From DASTFP01 sp963816855 (GTDB lineage: Bacteria > Verrucomicrobiota > Verrucomicrobiia > Chthoniobacterales > Terrimicrobiaceae): 64,000 bases of DNA. Below, piece by piece: positions 18,501 through 27,572 of this stretch. The translations under genes and the position numbers were made by a program. The stretch spans positions 1 to 64,000 of the forward strand of contig CAWFMA010000018.1 of assembly GCA_963816855.1 (NCBI GenBank), in the 5' to 3' direction. Position 1 is the first letter of the stretch. Every line of letters starts with the position of its first letter. The notes beneath the pieces were generated by a model. It was not told the DNA's origin. It was given only the letters and a program-made list of their open reading frames with translations, and ran no database searches.

Positions 18501-19658
18501 GTCGGCAGTGCGCGCCAAGCGCAAGGCGATCTCGAGGGCGCGGCTGACGCCTTTGCGCAGTCTTTGGAAATCTCTAAATGGCTGGCTTCACGGGACAAAG
18601 GAAACGCAGAGTGGCAGCGCCGCCTTTCACTGAGTTGGCAAAGAATCGGGGATTTGCGCCAAACGCAAGGGAATCTTACCGCTGCGGTCGATGCTCATAC
18701 GGCGGGATTGGAGATTTCTCAACAATTGGTGAGCAGAGATGCTGACAATTTGGACTGGCAACGCGATCACGTCCAGGGCTGGCGAAAAGTCGGCGAAATA
18801 CGTCAAAAACAAGGCAATCTCGATCGCGCCGCCGTCGCCTTTGGACATAGTTTGGAAATCGCCACACACATTGCGGACAAGAATCCGAACGATGCTAATT
18901 GGCACCGCGAACTGGCCCTCAATTGGGAAATGGCCGCGGACGTGCAGCGACTGCAGGCGGACCTCGAGGGGGCGTTGGATGGTTTCACGCACGCCCTGGA
19001 AATTGCGCGACGAATGGCAAGCAAAGATCCGGAGGATTCTAGTTGGCAAGGCGATCTAGCCCGGACATTCCAGAAGATCGGCGAAGTACATCGCGCGAAA
19101 GGCAATCTGTTGGCTGCAGATGACGCCTTCACGCACACGGTTAAGATCTGCGAAGACCTCGCCTCCCAAGATCCGACTAACGCGGAATGGAAGCACAAGC
19201 TGGCCGATAGTTGGCGGGAGATCGGGCAGTTACGCCAGCTGCAAGGAAATCTTGAAGGCGCAGCCGCTGCCTCGACACGCGCCGCGCAGCCCCCTGATTT
19301 GGAGCAAATGCTGACGGAGACGTTCAGCGACTTTGAGCAAAGACGTCTCTGGAAGAAGAAGGGGCACTCGCTCAAGGCTCAAGGCAATCTTGATGGCGCG
19401 GCTGAAGCGTTCTTGCGCAGCTTGGATGCTTCGCAGCGCCTGGCAAACCAAGATGAAAGTGATACAGATTTGCAGCTCTACCTCGCTGAGAGCTGGCAAG
19501 ACCTAGGCGAAGTACGTGAGGCGCAAGGAGACCTCCAAGGTGCGGCCAAGGCCTTCGAACGTCGACTAGCAATATGCAACACATTGTTGGCAACGGATCC
19601 TGACAATGCTCACGCGCAAAGCCTCATAGCGGCGAGGTTCGCCCCAGGCAGAAACTAG
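15594..19658 (+). CDS. TIR domain - STAND NTPase - membrane segment - TPR protein
   Basis: The 1354-aa protein has five parts. Residues 1-130 are a TIR domain: YDVFLSHKGDD at residue 5, and GPWHTEEI at 71-78, where E77 sits four residues after the tryptophan as the catalytic glutamate does in SARM1. Residues 152-580 are a STAND ATPase of the nSTAND1 kind: FFGRD, Walker A GASGCGKS at 193-200, Walker B ILIVVDQFEE ending near 292, and a winged-helix part with VEVTHEALIHTW near 515. Residues 590-645 form a Glu/Ala/Arg coiled coil. Residues 649-670 are one membrane helix. From about 700 to 1340 there are some 10-12 TPR-like repeats of about 55 residues, each with an AQGDLEGA-type turn. Such proteins sense a ligand through the repeats and switch on TIR NADase activity; many are antiviral. 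Defence function here is inference. The gene is intact among decayed neighbours. Confidence 0.85.
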   Translation: MGSEYDVFLSHKGDDKAEVELLGARLKGEAGLRPFLDKWHLVPGESWQPELEHAVDCSASAAIFFGPHGTGPWHTEEIQILLDKAARTRDDFRVIPVLLPGASADTVSVFLKQRTWVDFRSGLDNQSAFQRLVAGIKGEVVEPDGYQLPDEPAPYRGLERFEARQKDYFFGRDSDIRRLAKGLVDSRFVAIIGASGCGKSSLVRAGLHADFVSTESPDFRNWQFVTFLPGSDPFRAMAEQLAPALPIAERIALVDNLAQRFEARKDGLRTAIDVLFPDSSRTILIVVDQFEEIFTHLRITSDPAGPSSVRAERWIANLVDAIEESDGRIRVLITLRADFISQCLEFPHLRSLLENNQLLLGELGTEALREAVKFPARRVGAFFENGLVEVILRDVHQQRGSLPMLQHALKELWQARRGPWLTLEAYEKSGGVSGALRRRADYTYTAKLKDDLQREVARNIFIRLTNLGEGVGDSRRRVPREELFPYGIKPSVVEEVLAALSHKDARLIVVNHDGSVEVTHEALIHTWDTLRDWIDADREQLRLHRRLTDSAREWDDDGRDASYLYRGGRLEDVEEWPTSACVSLNATELAFVTASIAERQREWGERELQQRRELEAAQKLARAETKRAQEAEQRAKEQKEAGAKLRLRAVVAIGAAIAALILLGISVAMWHRSDSARRAADSQAQIATEQRRAAQSAEKEATDARDQADGLINFMLHDLRDKLEPVGRVDVLAGVAEKAKEYLEKQPTNLVTTPRLLQRELMFSNLGNVLVAQGKLQDALNAYEEGLKFTTRLAEQDNSNDDWQRKLAIAWQNVGRSRQAQGDLKGASEAYGHDFEISQRLFDRNPTDPARQRDLGVSSERLREVLLAQGELRGSIRLWGNSIQMPAANAYASYLKSCQKRADEDPTNTEKQCELARSLREEGEMCEHRGDLEGAAKAFAHNLEISLRLAKQNESNADLQGELAVSWENVGSARQAQGDLEGAADAFAQSLEISKWLASRDKGNAEWQRRLSLSWQRIGDLRQTQGNLTAAVDAHTAGLEISQQLVSRDADNLDWQRDHVQGWRKVGEIRQKQGNLDRAAVAFGHSLEIATHIADKNPNDANWHRELALNWEMAADVQRLQADLEGALDGFTHALEIARRMASKDPEDSSWQGDLARTFQKIGEVHRAKGNLLAADDAFTHTVKICEDLASQDPTNAEWKHKLADSWREIGQLRQLQGNLEGAAAASTRAAQPPDLEQMLTETFSDFEQRRLWKKKGHSLKAQGNLDGAAEAFLRSLDASQRLANQDESDTDLQLYLAESWQDLGEVREAQGDLQGAAKAFERRLAICNTLLATDPDNAHAQSLIAARFAPGRN

Positions 19659-19734
19659 TCACACTCAACTCTACGAAGGCAGCAGCATCTTCGCCAACAA
19701 CATTAACACTGTTAGCAATTCAAGGCATGCCAGC

Positions 19735-20268
19735 ATGAAAGCGTTAGTAATTGCAATGATCACGGTAGGACTCACAACCCGGCTTTGTGCTCTGGACGAC
19801 ACGCCTGCCAATCGAGCCAAGCTTGCGGGAAAGCTAATTCAAACGTTTCCGATTCAGGATCTATGGGAATCTCTCGAAAGGCAGATACCCGAGCAACAGC
19901 GCGAACTGGCGAGCGCACTGTTCCAGCATGTAAATTGGAAAAGCTTCACTAAATCTATTCAGCAGATCTTGACTGAGACCTACACTGCGGACGAGATAAA
20001 GGCTCTTACCGATGCTTACAGCAGCCCCGTGTTCCGATCGATTCTCAGGAAGCAAGGATCGTCCTTCCTCTCCGCCGACGAATTGCGCGCAGCTCAAGAG
20101 TTTTTTAGCAGCTCAATCGGACAATCGATCTTAAAAAAGCAGCGAATATATTTGTCTAAACTGAAGCCAATGCTCGGGAAGGAGTTGGTAAAGGCGTGGA
20201 ATAACATGCGTGATGAGGCGGAGACAATGAAGCAATCGAGTCTTGCCGCCGCAAAAGGAGGCCGCTGA
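19735..20268 (+). CDS. Secreted DUF2059-like protein
   Basis: The 177-aa product starts MKALVIAMITVGLTTRLCAL, a signal peptide. The mature part is helical and carries two matching helix-turn patterns: YTADEIKALTDAYSSPVFRS and LSADELRAAQEFFSSSIGQS. The TADELxxxxxFYxSPxG pattern is typical of DUF2059 proteins, whose function is not established. It begins 76 bases after the TIR-STAND gene on the same strand, so co-transcription is possible, but nothing else links the two. Length is normal for the family. Confidence 0.6.
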   Translation: MKALVIAMITVGLTTRLCALDDTPANRAKLAGKLIQTFPIQDLWESLERQIPEQQRELASALFQHVNWKSFTKSIQQILTETYTADEIKALTDAYSSPVFRSILRKQGSSFLSADELRAAQEFFSSSIGQSILKKQRIYLSKLKPMLGKELVKAWNNMRDEAETMKQSSLAAAKGGR

Positions 20269-20541
20269 AGGGAACTTGACTGATGCCACGAAGGACGGCA
20301 AGCTCGCGAAGAAGGAAGCCCTCGTCTGCAATGAAGTATAAGCTTTTGCTCTGAATCCCAAGGGCCGGGCTTCCCGTTCGATTCACACAACCCGGGAGCG
20401 ATACGTTCAATACGAAAGCAGCGGAAACGCTGCGAGGATGTCGCCGGGACTTACCCGGCATGCCAAAGGGGAGACCTACGACGTTCTGGAGGACATCCGG
20501 CGGATCATCGACCAAAGCGCTAGTTCCGACTTTTCGAAAGC

Positions 20542-20707
20542 TCACTTTGCTTCGTCAATCATAATGGCCTCGTATTCTTCTATCCGAAACGTTCGTAGGC
20601 TGCAAAACATTAAGCAATCGTCGCCGCTGCGAATGTGAGCGCTCGGGTCAAAACGGCCCAACCGAGTCAATTCGCCCGGTGAGCTGATCCAACGCCATTC
20701 GTCACTT
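20542..20707 (-). CDS. Possible small ORF or frameshifted tail of upstream gene
   Basis: On the minus strand, overlapping the stop of the following gene by a few bases, one frame reads EWRWISSPGELTRLGRFDPS and continues with a protein-like composition to TGA at 20,542-20,544 (ending EAIMIDEAK). There is no good start codon; a TTG inside (ELTRL) is the only option. It may be the end of the secreted protein at 20,702-21,298 after a frameshift, or a separate decayed gene. Not recognised. Confidence 0.25.
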
Positions 20708-21298
20708 AGTTTTGGCCTCTTTTTCCAGCGCGCCTCGATTCATGCTTCCAAGGTCAAAGCCGATTTCCCCATGGGCGAGGTCGTATATGCCAATCCAGTT
20801 TTCGAGACTGACGGCCTGCTCGGGAGTGCCGCCATGGCCTCCCAAAGAGATCAAGATGCGCTTTGAGTCGCGGGACCATGCAAGAACTTTCACATAGCGA
20901 TGATCAAGAATTTCCTGGCTAGGAAAGCCATTCTGTCCGAGCGCCCGCCTCTCCGCCTTGCCGTCAATGTTAGCATTCTTTTGCTCGATGAACTTCACTC
21001 CCTTATCACGACGGAAGAGACGCAAAGAAATGCCGACACTGGGGCCACCGTCCTGCACGACAAGCCAGTTGTCGTCCGGGGAGAAGTGGATGACCAGGTT
21101 TCCCCAACCGGGCGTTTCACATAGCGCAACTTCCTGCGAGATAGCGCCAGGTTCGGAGAGGTAAATCTGCTTCTCAGAATCATCCCCGCGCACGACGAAG
21201 TGGATCTTTCCGCTCGGCGAATCTCCATCGTTCTGCTGTTGTGCAAAAAGCAAGAACGGAACACTGACAAGAAGCAGGGCAATTCGCGCTTTTCGCAT
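20702..21298 (-). CDS. Secreted protein, beta-propeller-like, unknown function
   Basis: I choose ATG 21,298, which gives MRKARIALLLVSVPFLLFAQ, a clean signal peptide, and 198 residues; an in-frame ATG at 21,325 would add nine polar residues before it. The mature part has WD/TolB-like strands, for example HFSPDDNWLVVQDGG and VLAWSRDSKRILIS, where a Ser-x-Asp precedes a beta strand. No catalytic motif is visible. The C-terminus is charged and may be truncated by a frameshift. No useful operon context. Function not assigned. Confidence 0.5.
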   Translation of the reverse strand: MRKARIALLLVSVPFLLFAQQQNDGDSPSGKIHFVVRGDDSEKQIYLSEPGAISQEVALCETPGWGNLVIHFSPDDNWLVVQDGGPSVGISLRLFRRDKGVKFIEQKNANIDGKAERRALGQNGFPSQEILDHRYVKVLAWSRDSKRILISLGGHGGTPEQAVSLENWIGIYDLAHGEIGFDLGSMNRGALEKEAKTK

Positions 21299-21865
21299 AT
21301 TGGATAGGCAGAAGTCAGATCTCACACGCCCGACGGAACCTACTCGCTATTTTTGTAATAGTCCGCGGATTTAGTGCAAACATTCTCCGCGGAGATGCAG
21401 ACGTTAGGACGATCAACGTGTTTATCGGGATCAGAACACCTATGGGACCGGGTATGGTCAGCCAAGCGCGCACCCAATCCGGCGCAGCGTGCATGCAAAC
21501 GTCTATGGCGCATACGGTGCTAATACGTTCACGACCGTGTCATCGACCCCGAGTCATTCGGCAGCCTTTCAAAAGCCGATAGTCACGCTAGACATGCAAA
21601 CTTTGCCGCGCCGGATTGACCCCTGCCTTGATGCGCGTCAGCTTTTGCAAGGAGCTCTCGAAAGGAGACTGAAGCTCGGGTCATCGAGGTTATCCAAACT
21701 TGCGGCAGCACAATGAGGGTGCTACTACGCGGGATATTTCGCAGCGCCTGTGTCGTTTCCTTGCCGGCGCGGCTCAAGCCCACACGTTCGACATCGGGCC
21801 CCGTACATGGGTGGCCAACTGCCTGCAATTGCTATGCCCGGTGTCAATCCCAAAAGCCAGATACG
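21299..21865. other. Gene-poor stretch
   Basis: About 570 bases between the secreted protein and the 3' end of trehalase. Short overlapping frames exist on both strands, none resembling a known protein. No repeat, RNA or terminator was recognised. Confidence 0.4.
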
Positions 21866-23395
21866 TTATTCGTTTGGCACTCCGTAGACACTGATCAGTT
21901 TCAGCAACACCCCATTCGTCCATCCAAATCCATCCTGTCCTGGATATTCACCGCCTCCGGCCACTTTACTAACGTCCTTCACATCGTATTTCTCCATTAA
22001 CTTGCCGGTTTGCTTGAACACTTTCACGTTCAAGCGAATCCAGCGTTCAGCGATATCTCTGGCGAGCGTGTCCTGTGCATAGTTCTGCAGTCCTCTTATG
22101 GTGAGCCACTGGAGCGGAGCCCAGCCGTTGGGCGCATCCCACTGTTGCTTTGTCTCCTTGAGGGTAGTTACTACACCACCGGGTTGAACGAAATTCTCTT
22201 TGAGAACTTTTACGATACCCTCTATCCGCTCGTTTGGCACAATCGCGAAGAATAGAGGGGCTACTCCAGCCAGCGTGATTTCGTGGCTGGGTTTGCCCAT
22301 TGTATCACAATCAACATACCAGTCAGCATCGGAGGACCAGCAGTATTCATTGATCGCGTTTTTTCTTTGTTCGGCTCTTTCGTCAAACTCTTTTGCAAGC
22401 GCGAGATCGTTCTTCGCGGCGTCACCCCTCACTCTGTACGCCCTCGCCAATGTGACTTCCAGATGATAGAGGAGGCAGTTGAGATCCACCGGTACCACGT
22501 CGGTGGTCTTAATCGTGGTGATATTCTGGCCATCGGCGAACCAGCGACTGCTAAAATCCCAGCCACTCTCTGCCGCTGAGCGAAGATTACGGAATATTAC
22601 TTTCGGATCTTCCTTCGAGGCTTCACTCGTCTCCACATCTTGACGGTAGGATTCCGGACGGGGGGTATCTAACTGGTCATAATACCGATTTAAAACACTG
22701 CCGTCCGGCATTTTTACGATATGCTTTGTTGGGCCAGTTTCATCCATCCAATAATTATACTCTTTCTGCAATGCCGGTAGATATGTCTGGTAAACTTCGT
22801 TCCCTTTTACCTCCGCTAATAATTCCACCATGAGCGAGAAGAAAGGCGGTTGCGAGCGGCTGAGATAGTATGAGCGGTTGCCATTCGGAATGAATCCATA
22901 CCGGTCAATCAGCGAGGCGAAATTCTTGATCATGTTCTCTATCGTATCGATTTCGTCGCTTTCTCTTAGTCCCAACATGGTAAAGTAGGAGTCCCAGTAA
23001 TAAATCTCACCGAAACGACCGCCAGGAACGACGTACGAGTAGGGCAAGGGCAGCAAGGAACTCCCATCTGAGTGGTGGGAAGGATCCCGACGCAAAACTC
23101 GCCAAAGCTTCTTGATGTGAGTCGTAATATCATCCGGGTCTGCCGGCCGCGTGAAATTGCTAGCGACAAACGCCTTCAGGTCGAAGCCGGGTTCCTTTAC
23201 CAGGCGCTGATAGTCAGCCATTATTTCGGACGGCTTGCGGGTGGGCACGCAGTCCACAAAAGCCTTTTGATCAGGAAACACTTCGTGCATTTGCACATTC
23301 TGAAACAATGGACCGTACAGCGTATCAGGACTCTGCTGTGCCAGAGCGCTGGTGAGACGGAGGACAAGTGGCAGGAGGGCTAGCGATCTCTTCAT
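21866..23395 (-). CDS. treA: Periplasmic trehalase (GH37)
   Basis: Trehalase hydrolyses alpha,alpha-trehalose to two glucose. Both family signatures are present: PGGRFGEIYYWDSYF near residue 150 and QWDAPNGWAPLQW near residue 415, plus GGGEYPGQDGFGWTNGV close to the end. I place the start at ATG 23,395, giving MKRSLALLPLVLRLTSALAQ, a signal peptide, and 509 residues, the usual size for periplasmic TreA; the open frame extends upstream to 23,698 with no signal character. Mature sequence begins SPDTLYGPLFQNVQM, the typical start of this family. It stands alone with gene-poor DNA on both sides. Presumably it feeds external trehalose into central metabolism. Confidence 0.93.
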   Translation of the reverse strand: MKRSLALLPLVLRLTSALAQQSPDTLYGPLFQNVQMHEVFPDQKAFVDCVPTRKPSEIMADYQRLVKEPGFDLKAFVASNFTRPADPDDITTHIKKLWRVLRRDPSHHSDGSSLLPLPYSYVVPGGRFGEIYYWDSYFTMLGLRESDEIDTIENMIKNFASLIDRYGFIPNGNRSYYLSRSQPPFFSLMVELLAEVKGNEVYQTYLPALQKEYNYWMDETGPTKHIVKMPDGSVLNRYYDQLDTPRPESYRQDVETSEASKEDPKVIFRNLRSAAESGWDFSSRWFADGQNITTIKTTDVVPVDLNCLLYHLEVTLARAYRVRGDAAKNDLALAKEFDERAEQRKNAINEYCWSSDADWYVDCDTMGKPSHEITLAGVAPLFFAIVPNERIEGIVKVLKENFVQPGGVVTTLKETKQQWDAPNGWAPLQWLTIRGLQNYAQDTLARDIAERWIRLNVKVFKQTGKLMEKYDVKDVSKVAGGGEYPGQDGFGWTNGVLLKLISVYGVPNE

Positions 23396-24109
23396 TTGGC
23401 AACAACTTAGTATTTGGTTTGGGCGTTTTGGCGTGAGTACGTAAACTAAAAGGTCGGTTAAATGCGGAACTGCGCGCACAGAGCGGAGCGTAAGATCGGA
23501 TTTGTATTCGTTGCGCCGGCGGGCTTCGGGCGCGCTCCACAGGAAACGCGGCGGATCACGCATACGGGCATGGCCGCAGGGTTCCGCAGAAGCAGAGAAT
23601 GCGAGCGCGATGGTTGGGTCTCGCGAAACCGGCGCGTGCTGCCCTAAAGCGTCAGGACTCTGAAGGTGGGAAGAGGACGACATCGTAAAAGTCCTCAAGT
23701 TGATTCTTTACCAGCTTACTCCTTTTCTTGATTTCGTCCAGGGGAAGCACACAAAAAGGGCACCGGCGCCTCGTGAGTCAGCTCTGTTACGCGCTGCCCG
23801 AAGACAAGGAAGGGAAGGAATAACACGTCCTATCACTACATCTTGTGGCGACTCTCGGACGAGATCCACTCGATTTGCGAAATCCCGAGTATCCTAGTCA
23901 GCCGGAAGGGTGCTAGGCGCAAGTCTTGTTTGCCGTGCCTGGGGCGATGGGAATTCCTCCCCGTGCTGATTTTCTCTGGTAGAGATATTTCGAGATCTTC
24001 AAGAAAGCTGGGCTTAATTCCTGCGAATCCGTCGAACGATGGTTGGAGTCAGGCTTCGAGAGCAGTTAAGCCCTATGGGTTCTGAGCGCTTACCACACGC
24101 CGACGCGGC
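23396..24109. other. Gene-poor stretch
   Basis: About 700 bases upstream of treA. The trehalase frame stays open here to 23,698 but with low-complexity, non-conserved translation. Nothing else recognised; the trehalase promoter should be near 23,400-23,500. Confidence 0.4.
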
Positions 24110-24276
24110 CTAGTGTCCTGAGTCATTGATTTCTTTCAAAGCGGCAGATCAAGCGAGGCAACCATCATTCCGTCGAAACCGTTTCGGTCGGCCAAATCCG
24201 CCGACCAAATCCTCGCCTCTATCACTAGTTTTGCGCAATCGATGTTTTAAAAGAAATCAATGACTCGGGACACTAG
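24110..24276. repeat. Miniature inverted-repeat element (167 bp) bounded by CTAG
   Basis: The left end reads ctagtgtcctgagtcattg followed by atttcttt. The right end, read on the other strand from 24,276, is the same except for one base (ctagtgtcccgagtcattg, atttcttt). The matching arms are 27 bases with one mismatch and extend to about 31 with two more. The 110-base centre has no coding frame. Terminal repeats with a short non-coding centre fit a MITE moved by a transposase encoded elsewhere. CTAG at each end may be a target duplication or part of the palindrome; this cannot be told from one copy. Confidence 0.75.
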
Positions 24277-24455
24277 ATGCTTTTTATTCGGCGCGTCCAC
24301 TGGGCAGAAAGCCGTAGAGCGCCCACCCTCCCGAACCTAAAGGATCCATCGATTCCCTCGATCCAAGTAGAAGCAAGTCCCTCTTTTAGAAGTGGCTGGA
24401 TCAGAAACGGATAGAGCCGAGAACCGCTACAGCCACCGGAAGCTTCTTATGATGT

Positions 24456-24806
24456 TTGCCAAGCGGCCCCGGGAATCGACAAGGCCAATGTTTCCACGGG
24501 CCACAACTCAACGACCACGCACAGAGACGGGCGTGCGAACTCATTCGGGCGGCGCTCGAACACTTTGGAACAGATCGGGAACTCTGGGGCGGGCACCCCG
24601 AGGGAGACTGGCGCAAAGGGACTGCTGGCGGCAATGATTTTGAAGGAAACAACGATGAGACAGTATTACTGGATTGGATCACCAGTCGGTTAAATAGGGG
24701 AAGCCGCGCGGAACCTGCCGGGGTTGCCGCCGACTCCCGCAGACGCCTCGTCACCGATCGCGCCCTACGCAGGGAGGTCGAATCTATTGCCAGAAAAGCA
24801 AATTAA
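24456..24806 (+). CDS. Unrecognised ORF (116 aa)
   Basis: A TTG-started frame of 116 codons whose middle looks protein-like (RACELIRAALEHFGTDRELW, then DETVLLDWITSRLN). No ATG start, no Shine-Dalgarno sequence and no family recognised. It could be the remnant of a larger gene or chance in GC-rich DNA. Confidence 0.2.
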   Translation: MPSGPGNRQGQCFHGPQLNDHAQRRACELIRAALEHFGTDRELWGGHPEGDWRKGTAGGNDFEGNNDETVLLDWITSRLNRGSRAEPAGVAADSRRRLVTDRALRREVESIARKAN

Positions 24807-25884
24807 ATGGTTACCCCTTCTTTCCCAGCGTCAATCCGCTGCGATAAGAGCCCGTCCTAGATTGCGCTTGCGCCCAGCCCTGCACCTCCCCAATTTCGAG
24901 TTGGTGCAAGAGCCTCGGAGTAAACGGGAAAAAGAGAGCGAAAATTCCCGCCAACGGATTTGTGGTGCAGCGGCGCACGTTGGTTTACCTTAAAACAACG
25001 CAATCTACAAACCATGACCATCTATCATCCACCAATGACCGGTCTGGGAAGCGCACATGGAAGAAGAGATGGCACTCCAGGCTCACAAGACAGAGAAACT
25101 ACTCCAACAAGTGCGGCAAGCTGGCAAGGGACGCAAATCAGCTCGCTCTCGCGAGACGAAAGTCGAACGAGAGACGGAAGAAGCGATGCATCTCGGCCGC
25201 TAGTTGCGCAAATTCAAGGTGGAACTGGCCGCGCAACGCAGGGCATGAGCGCCGAATAAGTCGCTGGGTGCCCGTTCCGCATGCCTTGGGCTTCTCCGTA
25301 GCCTCCCTGGCAGCTGTGAGCTCCGCGCAGGTGCCAATCACCTCGGGGAACAGCAAGTCAATCTTCCCGGGGCATGGGAGGGCGGCAGAACTCGCGCGAA
25401 AAACAAGAAGGGGGAACAAAATGGGGGTCAGCCGCGTATTATTGAGGTTGTCGCGGAACCATCGCAGTAAGCGAGGATGGCTGGGGCGCTCTGCCTCACC
25501 AATTTGGGCCGCCGCGCAAGTGTCCAGCGTGGGCGGAAACGGCGATCAGCGAAGAGCTCTGCGGACACACCCTTAGTGCGGAGTTTCTCGGCTTGCTGGA
25601 GCGGCGGTGGACTGGCAGTCCCCTCTGGCCGGCACGACCTCTGGTCATGGCGAGGGCGAGCCGGAGCTGGAGGTGTATTCGAGCCTGCGCCAGCCCGCTC
25701 TGCAGAAGCGTTGGCGAGGAAGCCTTGCTTTTTCCAACTCGTCCCGATCTTCCTTTTGCCGGAGTTGACAGGCACAACTCGCTCGTCCGGAACCGATAAA
25801 GGGGTTCAATAGGCAATAAGTGGGTGCTCGCACTTGCTCGACCACCCGAGTCCGTTAAATTGGAGATAAGAAGCCGCTCAACTT
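24807..25884. other. Gene-poor stretch
   Basis: Over 1 kb with no gene I can support. A 48-codon frame at 25,057-25,203 on the plus strand (starts MEEEMALQAHKTEKLLQQ, very charged) is the best candidate but may be chance. Frames near 25,480-25,815 overlap on both strands and look like GC-driven noise. Confidence 0.4.
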
Positions 25885-26394
25885 ATGAAAGCGCGCATTC
25901 TCTTCCTTGTGGGCAGCGTGATTCTTGGGGCTTGCAAAGAGCCGCAGGCTTCCTCACAGAAGGTGGTCATTGCAAGTCCCTCACCTACTCCGCGCCCAGC
26001 TTACCTGTTGCGCCGATTAGCTGTAGCTACCGAAGAAAGCCTCTATGGTCTCGAGGCAGGATCGGAGATCAAGGTTATCGACGAACACGCTGGGCGACTG
26101 CTGGTCGAGACCCACGGAGTTCGGTTCGAGATCAACCGAGGCGACGCGACGAGTGATCCCGGTCAAGCGGAGATGCTTCGGGCCCGCACGCAGGAGCAAA
26201 AAGCGAATTGGCAGCTAACTCGACTGCGAAACGAAGACCAAAGATTCTTGGCAGAGGACAACATCCGGAGGCGTAGCTCGGCTAGGATCCAAGTCGCTCA
26301 ACCGCGCCGCGCAATCGACTCGGACAGCCAAGAGACTGCCGGTCTGGAATCCGAATCTGCTCCAAGGGGTAGCAACGGAACAGACGAACGATGA
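25885..26394 (+). CDS. Small lipoprotein, unknown function
   Basis: The 169-aa product begins MKARILFLVGSVILGACKEP: a short signal peptide ending in a lipobox (LGAC), so Cys17 is probably lipidated. Residues 40-85 have a short beta-rich, SH3-like stretch (ESLYGLEAGSEIKVID, then LLVETHGVRFEI). The rest is charged, with a Gln/Arg-rich helix and a low-complexity tail. The family is not recognised. It is convergent with the EamA gene, whose stop lies 177 bases away. Envelope location is a firm inference; function is open. Confidence 0.6.
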   Translation: MKARILFLVGSVILGACKEPQASSQKVVIASPSPTPRPAYLLRRLAVATEESLYGLEAGSEIKVIDEHAGRLLVETHGVRFEINRGDATSDPGQAEMLRARTQEQKANWQLTRLRNEDQRFLAEDNIRRRSSARIQVAQPRRAIDSDSQETAGLESESAPRGSNGTDER

Positions 26395-26571
26395 CAGATC
26401 AGATCGCACGGGTACCGGTCCGCGGAATATGGCTCGCGGACACGTCGACGACGGATATCCACCATCAAATGCGGCGCAGCCGACGTGAGCCAACAGCGCA
26501 GCTCTTCCACAAATATGCCGGCACGTGGCTCCAAGTATTCTTGAGTGAACCACGCGCCTCAGGAAGCGGAC

Positions 26572-27549
26572 TTAGGAACGCATTGACCACGCAGTAGTCC
26601 TCGATCGATGCCTGGCATGGCTCTGAAGCCTGACTCCCCACCCGGGGCGCCAAGGACGATCCGCGGCGTGCTCGCCTGCCTGAGCTCGATGCGATGCACG
26701 GGCCAGGCGAAGCCCAAACGCCGCGACGGCGAAACCAATCAGCGCGGTCGGCCCAATTGGTGTGCCCAGGATCGGCCAGGCGCCAAGCGCAGTGATCCCC
26801 GGCACCACGAACAGCAAGCTGCTCGCCTGCGTCGCGCCGCGCTTCCGAATCAACGCGAATAGGAGCAAGGGAGCACCGACACCTGCGACCACCGCGACCC
26901 AAGCGAAACTTGCGATCGCGCGAAACGTCTCCGGGATCGCAAGCGAACCGGCCAACGGCGCACAAAGGGCCAGTATCAAGCTCGACGCGGCGAGTTCGAC
27001 CGACGCGAGCGAGGCGGGTCCCGCAGGAATAAGCAATCGACCTTGCAACATCGTGCCGCTGACCAGACCGATCAGGCCGAGCAAGGCCCACAAGAGCGCA
27101 GCGACGCTCGGTGGACGGCCGAGCCGATCCGCGAGCGTGATCACGACACCAAGCACGCCAAGCAACACCCCAAACCATTGCCGCCCTGACATTCGTTCCC
27201 AGCGTAGCGCGGCACTCAGGCTCGCAACCGCCAGCGGGGAGGAGCACGCGATCAAAGCGGTCGTCGCCGCGGGCATGCCGGCAGCAAGCGCCATGTAGAG
27301 CGCGCCAAACTGGAGCGCAAACAGCAGGATACCGGTCGTAATCGCCCCCACGATCTCACTTCGTCCCTGCGGCCACCTCTCTTGGCGACGCCAGGCGACG
27401 ATGCCGAGCAACAGCGAGGCGACGACGAAGCGCCACAACGTCACCGTGAGCGGCGCGATCGACTCGGTGGCGATTGCCCCGCCGATATAGCCGCTGCTCC
27501 AGACCGCCACAAACGCAATTGGCACTCCATGTCCATGTAATGTTTTCAT
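26572..27549 (-). CDS. EamA-family (drug/metabolite) exporter
   Basis: The 325-aa membrane protein has about ten hydrophobic segments in two EamA repeats (about residues 10-140 and 155-290). Typical features are AVWSSGYIGGAIATESIAPL at the start, then SLLLGIVAWRR, then AAGMPAATTALIACSSPL and LGVLGVVITLADR. Family members export amino acids, metabolites or toxic compounds across the inner membrane. It is divergent from a CGNR-type regulator gene 52 bases away, and a palindromic operator overlaps its own start codon, so the regulator probably controls it. The last 30 residues beyond the tenth helix are charged and variable. Substrate unknown. Confidence 0.85.
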   Translation of the reverse strand: MKTLHGHGVPIAFVAVWSSGYIGGAIATESIAPLTVTLWRFVVASLLLGIVAWRRQERWPQGRSEIVGAITTGILLFALQFGALYMALAAGMPAATTALIACSSPLAVASLSAALRWERMSGRQWFGVLLGVLGVVITLADRLGRPPSVAALLWALLGLIGLVSGTMLQGRLLIPAGPASLASVELAASSLILALCAPLAGSLAIPETFRAIASFAWVAVVAGVGAPLLLFALIRKRGATQASSLLFVVPGITALGAWPILGTPIGPTALIGFAVAAFGLRLARASHRAQAGEHAADRPWRPGWGVRLQSHARHRSRTTAWSMRS

Positions 27550-27557
27550 CCATTACA
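27536..27557. promoter_or_regulatory. Operator-like palindrome 1 (over the EamA start codon)
   Basis: TGTAATG, eight bases, CATTACA: a perfect 7-bp inverted repeat. The EamA start codon (27,547-27,549 on the minus strand) lies inside the spacer, so a bound protein would block that gene. The same arms and spacing recur at 27,573-27,594. Confidence 0.7.
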
Positions 27558-27572
27558 CAATCGAGCTTGCTT

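Noticed and set aside
17900..19600. Tandem DNA repeat or CRISPR-like array in the 3' half of the TIR-STAND gene
   Set aside because: The periodicity is at protein level (TPR-like repeats of about 55 residues) and DNA copies are divergent.
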